DNA of 9,013 nt from the NCBI GenBank assembly GCA_023380285.1, contig JAMCRA010000007.1, positions 1 through 9,013 of the forward strand. Direction: 5' to 3'. The notes beneath the pieces were generated by a model. It had not been told where the DNA came from. It did not search any database and saw only the letters and a list, made by a program, of their open reading frames with translations. Numbering within the stretch: the stretch's first letter is position 1; each line of letters begins with the position of its first letter. Positions 5,907-9,013 of the stretch are shown in pieces. Origin of the DNA: Bacillota bacterium. GTDB taxonomy: Bacteria; Nitrospirota_A; Leptospirillia; Leptospirillales; JAMCRA01. The position numbers and the translations under genes are program-made.

Positions 5907-8582
5907 ATGGATTCCTGGGAGTTGAGACAAAAATTCCTGCTGTACTTCAATGGCAGCGGTCATGACGTTGTACCATCGGCATCCCTGATTCCTGCTGGGG
6001 ACCCCACTCTGCTCTTTACGAATGCAGGAATGGTTCCATTCAAGGATATTTTCCTCGGTGCCGAAAAAACGACACGAAAAAGGGCGGTCTCCATCCAGAA
6101 GTGCGTCCGGGCCGGAGGGAAGCACAACGATCTGGACCGGGTAGGATTTACCCGGCGTCATCACACGTTTTTTGAAATGATGGGAAATTTTTCTTTTGGG
6201 GACTACTTTAAAAAGGAAGCGATTTCATTTGCCTGGACCTTTTTGACAAAAGAATTGGGAATGGATCGCCGTCTTCTCTGGGTCACTGTCTACAGGGAAG
6301 ACGATGAGGCGGAGAGACTCTGGCGGGAGGTAACGGATGTCCTTCCGGACAGAATTGTCCGTCTGGGAGAAAAAGACAATTTTTGGCAGATGGGAGACAC
6401 GGGACCCTGTGGTCCATGCTCGGAAATTCTTGTCGACCAGGGTGAGAGATTCTCCTGCGGATCTCCGGATTGCAAGGTCGGGTGTGACTGTGACCGGTTT
6501 CTTGAAATCTGGAATTTGGTGTTTATGCAATACGACAGGAATGCGGAAGGGGTCTTAAGCCCATTACCGCGCCCCTCGATCGATACCGGAATGGGGCTTG
6601 AACGTCTGAGCGCGGTTGTCCAGAAAAAAGACAGCAATTACGAGACGGATTTATTCATGCCGCTCATTCGAACGATCGAGACCTATTCCCGAGTTCATTA
6701 CGGTGCAGGGGAAGGAAGTCTTGATCATGCATACCGGGTGATTGCGGATCATCTCCGGTCTTCGGTCTTTTTGCTCCATGAAGGAATTGCTCCTTCCAAT
6801 GAAGGAAGAGGACATGTTCTGCGAAGAATCATCCGGCGCGCCCTTCTGTTCGGACGGGAACTGGGTCTGCCACACCCGATCCTTCCTTCACTGGCAGAAA
6901 GTGTTGCGGAGATGATGGCGAAACCATACCCGGAGCTTAGAACATCCCTATCAAGGATCCAGGATGTTTTGCGACTTGAGGAAGGCCGCTTTCACCAGAC
7001 GCTGGAGTCCGGTCTGCCCCTTGTCCAGGAGATGCTTCGCACACTCGAGAAAAAACAGGAGAAAGTCTTTCCCGGAGAAATGCTTTTCCTTTTGCATGAC
7101 ACGCATGGATTTCCGCTCGATATCGTCGAAGACGCGGCAAAAATGCAGGGAATTCTCCTTGACTACAAGGGGTTTGAGGAAAAAATGGAGGAGCAGCGCG
7201 AACGCGGCCGCTCTTCCTGGACGGGTAAAAAAGAAGATTTTCCCCTACCCTCTGACAAGCTAAAGAAAAGTGTGGAATTCCAGGGATATGAAAAGACATC
7301 CATGCAAGGAACGGTCCTCTTCCTCCTGAACGGAAAAGAGGAGGTCAAGGAAGTCCATGCAGGAGAGAGCGTTCTGGTTGTCCTCGACAAGACCGTGTTC
7401 TATCCTGAAGGCGGAGGTCAGGTTGGCGATGTGGGCGATCTCATTGGTCCGTTCGGCTATATTCGTGTCCGTGGAGCAAAAAAACCTTATCCTGGATGGA
7501 TTGTGCTTTCCGGAGAGGTTGTTTCGGGAAAGGTTTCGGTTGGAGAAACGATCGACCAGCATGTGGACGAGGAGGCACGACAGGGTTCGGAACGCCACCA
7601 TACGGCAACACATCTGCTCCATGCCGCACTGAGAACAGTTTTGGGGGAACAGGTCCGTCAGGCAGGCTCCCTTGTTGCACCTGAAAGATTGCGTTTCGAC
7701 TTCACCTGTCCCCAGCCGGTTTCACCTGAAAATCTTCTGGCGGTGGAAGCTCTTGTGAATGGATGGATATTTCGGAATTCGCCTGTCGATGCCAGTGAAA
7801 TGGAGAAGAGCAAAGCGCTCGATATGGGTGCTCTCGCTTTCTTTGATGAAAAGTATGGTGATCGGGTCCGGGTTGTTCAGGTTCCAGGTACCTCGGTCGA
7901 GTTATGCGGCGGTACGCACGTCCGTTCCACCGGACAGATCGGTTCGCTCCTCATCCTTCAGGAAACAGGTGTGGCGGCAGGAATCCGTCGCATTGAAGCG
8001 GTCGCCGGTCCGCTGGCATATCAGAAAGCTGTCACCTGGAGACAGGAGCTGAAAGACCTTCGGGAGCTTCTGGAAGCCGGAACCTCTTCCCTGGAAGAGA
8101 AAACAAGAACAATCCTTCGGGAAAATGCAGCCTGTCAGAAAGAAATCCAGTCCTTAAAGTCCCGACTGTTTTCCCTGGAGGAAAAGCATTCCCGGAAGGA
8201 GACTCTGGAGGTTGAAGGTCATCAGCTGGCGGTGCTCCATGTTTCACTGGACGATCCGCGGGAACTTCGTGTCCGGATGGATGCCATCAAGTCTAAAATC
8301 CCTTCCGGGGCCATTCTTCTGATCGGTGAGACGACCGACAAGCTGGCGTTCCTCGGATGGACTTCATCTGATCTGGGAGAAGCCTTTCCCATTTCCCAAT
8401 GGGTGAAAACCCTTGCGGCGGAAGTGGGAGGAAAAGGCGGGGGAAAGCCATCCTGGGCTGAAGGGGGTGGTCCAAAACCCGACGATGTCGGGGGTTTTCT
8501 GCAATCGGCAAAATCGCGAATGGAGGAGGCGTTCCGGTCCCGCTTTCATGTGACGGGACCCCTTTCTGGGAGAAATGGATGA
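5907..8582 (+). CDS. alaS: Alanyl-tRNA synthetase
   Basis: Class II synthetase that charges tRNA-Ala and clears Ser- and Gly-tRNA-Ala. At 891 residues it is close to the E. coli enzyme (876) and apparently full length. Domains in order: catalytic core with TNAGMVPFK (38-46), motif 2 region RRHHTFFEMMGNFSFGDYFK (83-102), GPCGPCSEI and a Cys-rich loop before DCDRFLEIWNLVFMQ, and motif 3 GMGLER (228-233). The tRNA-recognition domain follows, then the editing domain with zinc ligands HTATH (His565, His569) and CGGTH (Cys667, His671). A coiled-coil stretch at about 715-770 leads to the C-terminal C-Ala domain with its glycine-rich GGKGGGKPSWAEGGG. The ATG is preceded by GGAG (5898-5901), five bases upstream. 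Its stop overlaps the start of the next gene. Confidence 0.98.
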   Translation: MDSWELRQKFLLYFNGSGHDVVPSASLIPAGDPTLLFTNAGMVPFKDIFLGAEKTTRKRAVSIQKCVRAGGKHNDLDRVGFTRRHHTFFEMMGNFSFGDYFKKEAISFAWTFLTKELGMDRRLLWVTVYREDDEAERLWREVTDVLPDRIVRLGEKDNFWQMGDTGPCGPCSEILVDQGERFSCGSPDCKVGCDCDRFLEIWNLVFMQYDRNAEGVLSPLPRPSIDTGMGLERLSAVVQKKDSNYETDLFMPLIRTIETYSRVHYGAGEGSLDHAYRVIADHLRSSVFLLHEGIAPSNEGRGHVLRRIIRRALLFGRELGLPHPILPSLAESVAEMMAKPYPELRTSLSRIQDVLRLEEGRFHQTLESGLPLVQEMLRTLEKKQEKVFPGEMLFLLHDTHGFPLDIVEDAAKMQGILLDYKGFEEKMEEQRERGRSSWTGKKEDFPLPSDKLKKSVEFQGYEKTSMQGTVLFLLNGKEEVKEVHAGESVLVVLDKTVFYPEGGGQVGDVGDLIGPFGYIRVRGAKKPYPGWIVLSGEVVSGKVSVGETIDQHVDEEARQGSERHHTATHLLHAALRTVLGEQVRQAGSLVAPERLRFDFTCPQPVSPENLLAVEALVNGWIFRNSPVDASEMEKSKALDMGALAFFDEKYGDRVRVVQVPGTSVELCGGTHVRSTGQIGSLLILQETGVAAGIRRIEAVAGPLAYQKAVTWRQELKDLRELLEAGTSSLEEKTRTILRENAACQKEIQSLKSRLFSLEEKHSRKETLEVEGHQLAVLHVSLDDPRELRVRMDAIKSKIPSGAILLIGETTDKLAFLGWTSSDLGEAFPISQWVKTLAAEVGGKGGGKPSWAEGGGPKPDDVGGFLQSAKSRMEEAFRSRFHVTGPLSGRNG

Positions 8583-8863
8583 AACAGTTGATCGGCAATG
8601 TCCTGAACGGGACAATCGGTTTTCTGGAGACGATACGGGACCAGTCGAAGGAATTGATCGAAAAAGGGGAGAAAAACAACGGACCTTTTGCCAAGATCGT
8701 CCACAAAGCTTTCTCGGGAGAAGGTGCATCAGGACAGCAGAAGACGTCCCCCTGGATCGAAAAAACTCTTCATGCCATGAACATTGCAACAAAAGACGAT
8801 CTGGAGTCCTTGCGCCGGGAATGGGAACGCAAAAACTCCGCGGGTGTAGACGGAAAGCCCTGA
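8579..8863 (+). CDS. Small uncharacterised helical protein, 94 aa
   Basis: I do not recognise a family. The start ATG overlaps the alaS stop by four bases (ATGA), with GGGAG (8568-8572) six bases upstream inside alaS, so translational coupling is likely. The sequence looks helical and charged, with an amphipathic N-terminal stretch (NGTIGFLETIRDQSKELIEKG), a Gly/Ser/Gln-rich middle around 46-57, and a C-terminal helix TKDDLESLRREWERK. The last part resembles the closing coil of phasin-like or YqiC/BMFP-like small proteins, but that is only general likeness. No signal peptide or membrane span is seen. It sits 16 bases before ruvX, so alaS, this gene and ruvX probably form one operon. A longer ORF in another frame (8575-8883) has no protein-like pattern and is taken as a shadow. 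Confidence 0.7.
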   Translation: MKQLIGNVLNGTIGFLETIRDQSKELIEKGEKNNGPFAKIVHKAFSGEGASGQQKTSPWIEKTLHAMNIATKDDLESLRREWERKNSAGVDGKP

Positions 8864-8879
8864 TCAACGGAACGCTCAG

Positions 8880-9013
8880 GTGACAGGAGAACCGAAAGGA
8901 GACAGTTACCCGCTGGTCTGGAAAGCTCCTCTTCTCGGGATCGACTGGGGGGAAGCCCGTGTCGGTCTGGCCATGTCGGACAATTCTTTACGATTCTCCG
9001 AGCCACTGGGTGT
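8880..9013 (+). CDS. ruvX: RuvX/YqgF family nuclease, 5' part only
   Basis: Start of a YqgF/RuvX protein of the RNase H-like fold, known for pre-16S rRNA 5'-end processing (YqgF) and proposed as a Holliday junction resolvase. Only 44 codons are in the window. The signature LLGIDWGEARVGLAMSD (residues 18-34) contains the first catalytic Asp (Asp22), followed by FSEPLGV, the usual A/S-x-PLGV segment. The frame opens after a TAG at 8847-8849 and has no ATG before the motif. GTG at 8880 is the best start although its ribosome binding site is weak. A good AAAGGAGA (8895-8902) lies inside the frame, but only a CTG (8913) follows at a usable distance. Neighbourhood with alaS is common in bacteria. 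Confidence 0.88.
   Translation, partial: MTGEPKGDSYPLVWKAPLLGIDWGEARVGLAMSDNSLRFSEPLG

Noticed and set aside
8575..8883. Plus-strand ORF of 102 aa overlapping the small gene after alaS
   Set aside because: It is the +2 shadow of the 8579 frame, rich in Arg and Cys with no helical or hydrophobic pattern. It would also run past the likely ruvX start.
1..9013. Mobile elements, CRISPR arrays, tRNA or rRNA genes
   Set aside because: I found no transposase or integrase motifs, no regularly spaced direct repeats at DNA level, and no tRNA-like or rRNA-like sequence.

Overview
The window is a stretch of bacterial chromosome with roughly 50% GC, made up mostly of housekeeping genes plus one signalling gene. 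RecA, AlaRS, PgpA and RuvX are all standard bacterial proteins. The recA/alaS neighbourhood, frequent TTG/GTG starts, a multi-GAF diguanylate cyclase and a DUF3109-type cysteine protein would suit a Gram-negative such as Leptospirillum (Nitrospirota). That assignment is a guess from general likeness and was not tested.

Left part, minus strand (1-2899): a large gene runs off the left edge. It encodes three tandem GAF modules, each 181-182 residues long, followed by a GGDEF diguanylate cyclase domain. It is easy to miss because it has no ATG start and no stop inside the window. Upstream of it on the same strand, behind a likely intrinsic terminator, lies a gene for a 204-residue protein with a signal peptide and no recognised family. 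A divergent intergenic region of about 470 bases (2900-3371) carries a candidate promoter for each direction and a cluster of inverted repeats in the leader of the rightward gene.

Right part, plus strand (3372-9013): the order is a cysteine-rich DUF3109-type protein, pgpA (phosphatidylglycerophosphatase A), recA, alaS, a small uncharacterised helical protein that overlaps the end of alaS, and the start of ruvX (yqgF), cut by the right edge. recA most likely starts at a TTG behind a strong ribosome binding site, and a perfect 7+5+7 inverted repeat sits between pgpA and recA. recX (often between recA and alaS) and cinA (often between pgpA and recA) are both absent from their usual positions.

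Functionally, the rightward block combines phospholipid synthesis (pgpA), recombination and repair (recA, ruvX) and translation (alaS), while the leftward block is environmental sensing through c-di-GMP plus an exported protein. I see no mobile element, CRISPR array, tRNA or rRNA. I also see no convincing new multi-gene system. The points most worth a second look are the triple-GAF cyclase without the usual inhibitory site, the inverted repeat before recA, the leader of the DUF3109 gene, and the small gene between alaS and ruvX.
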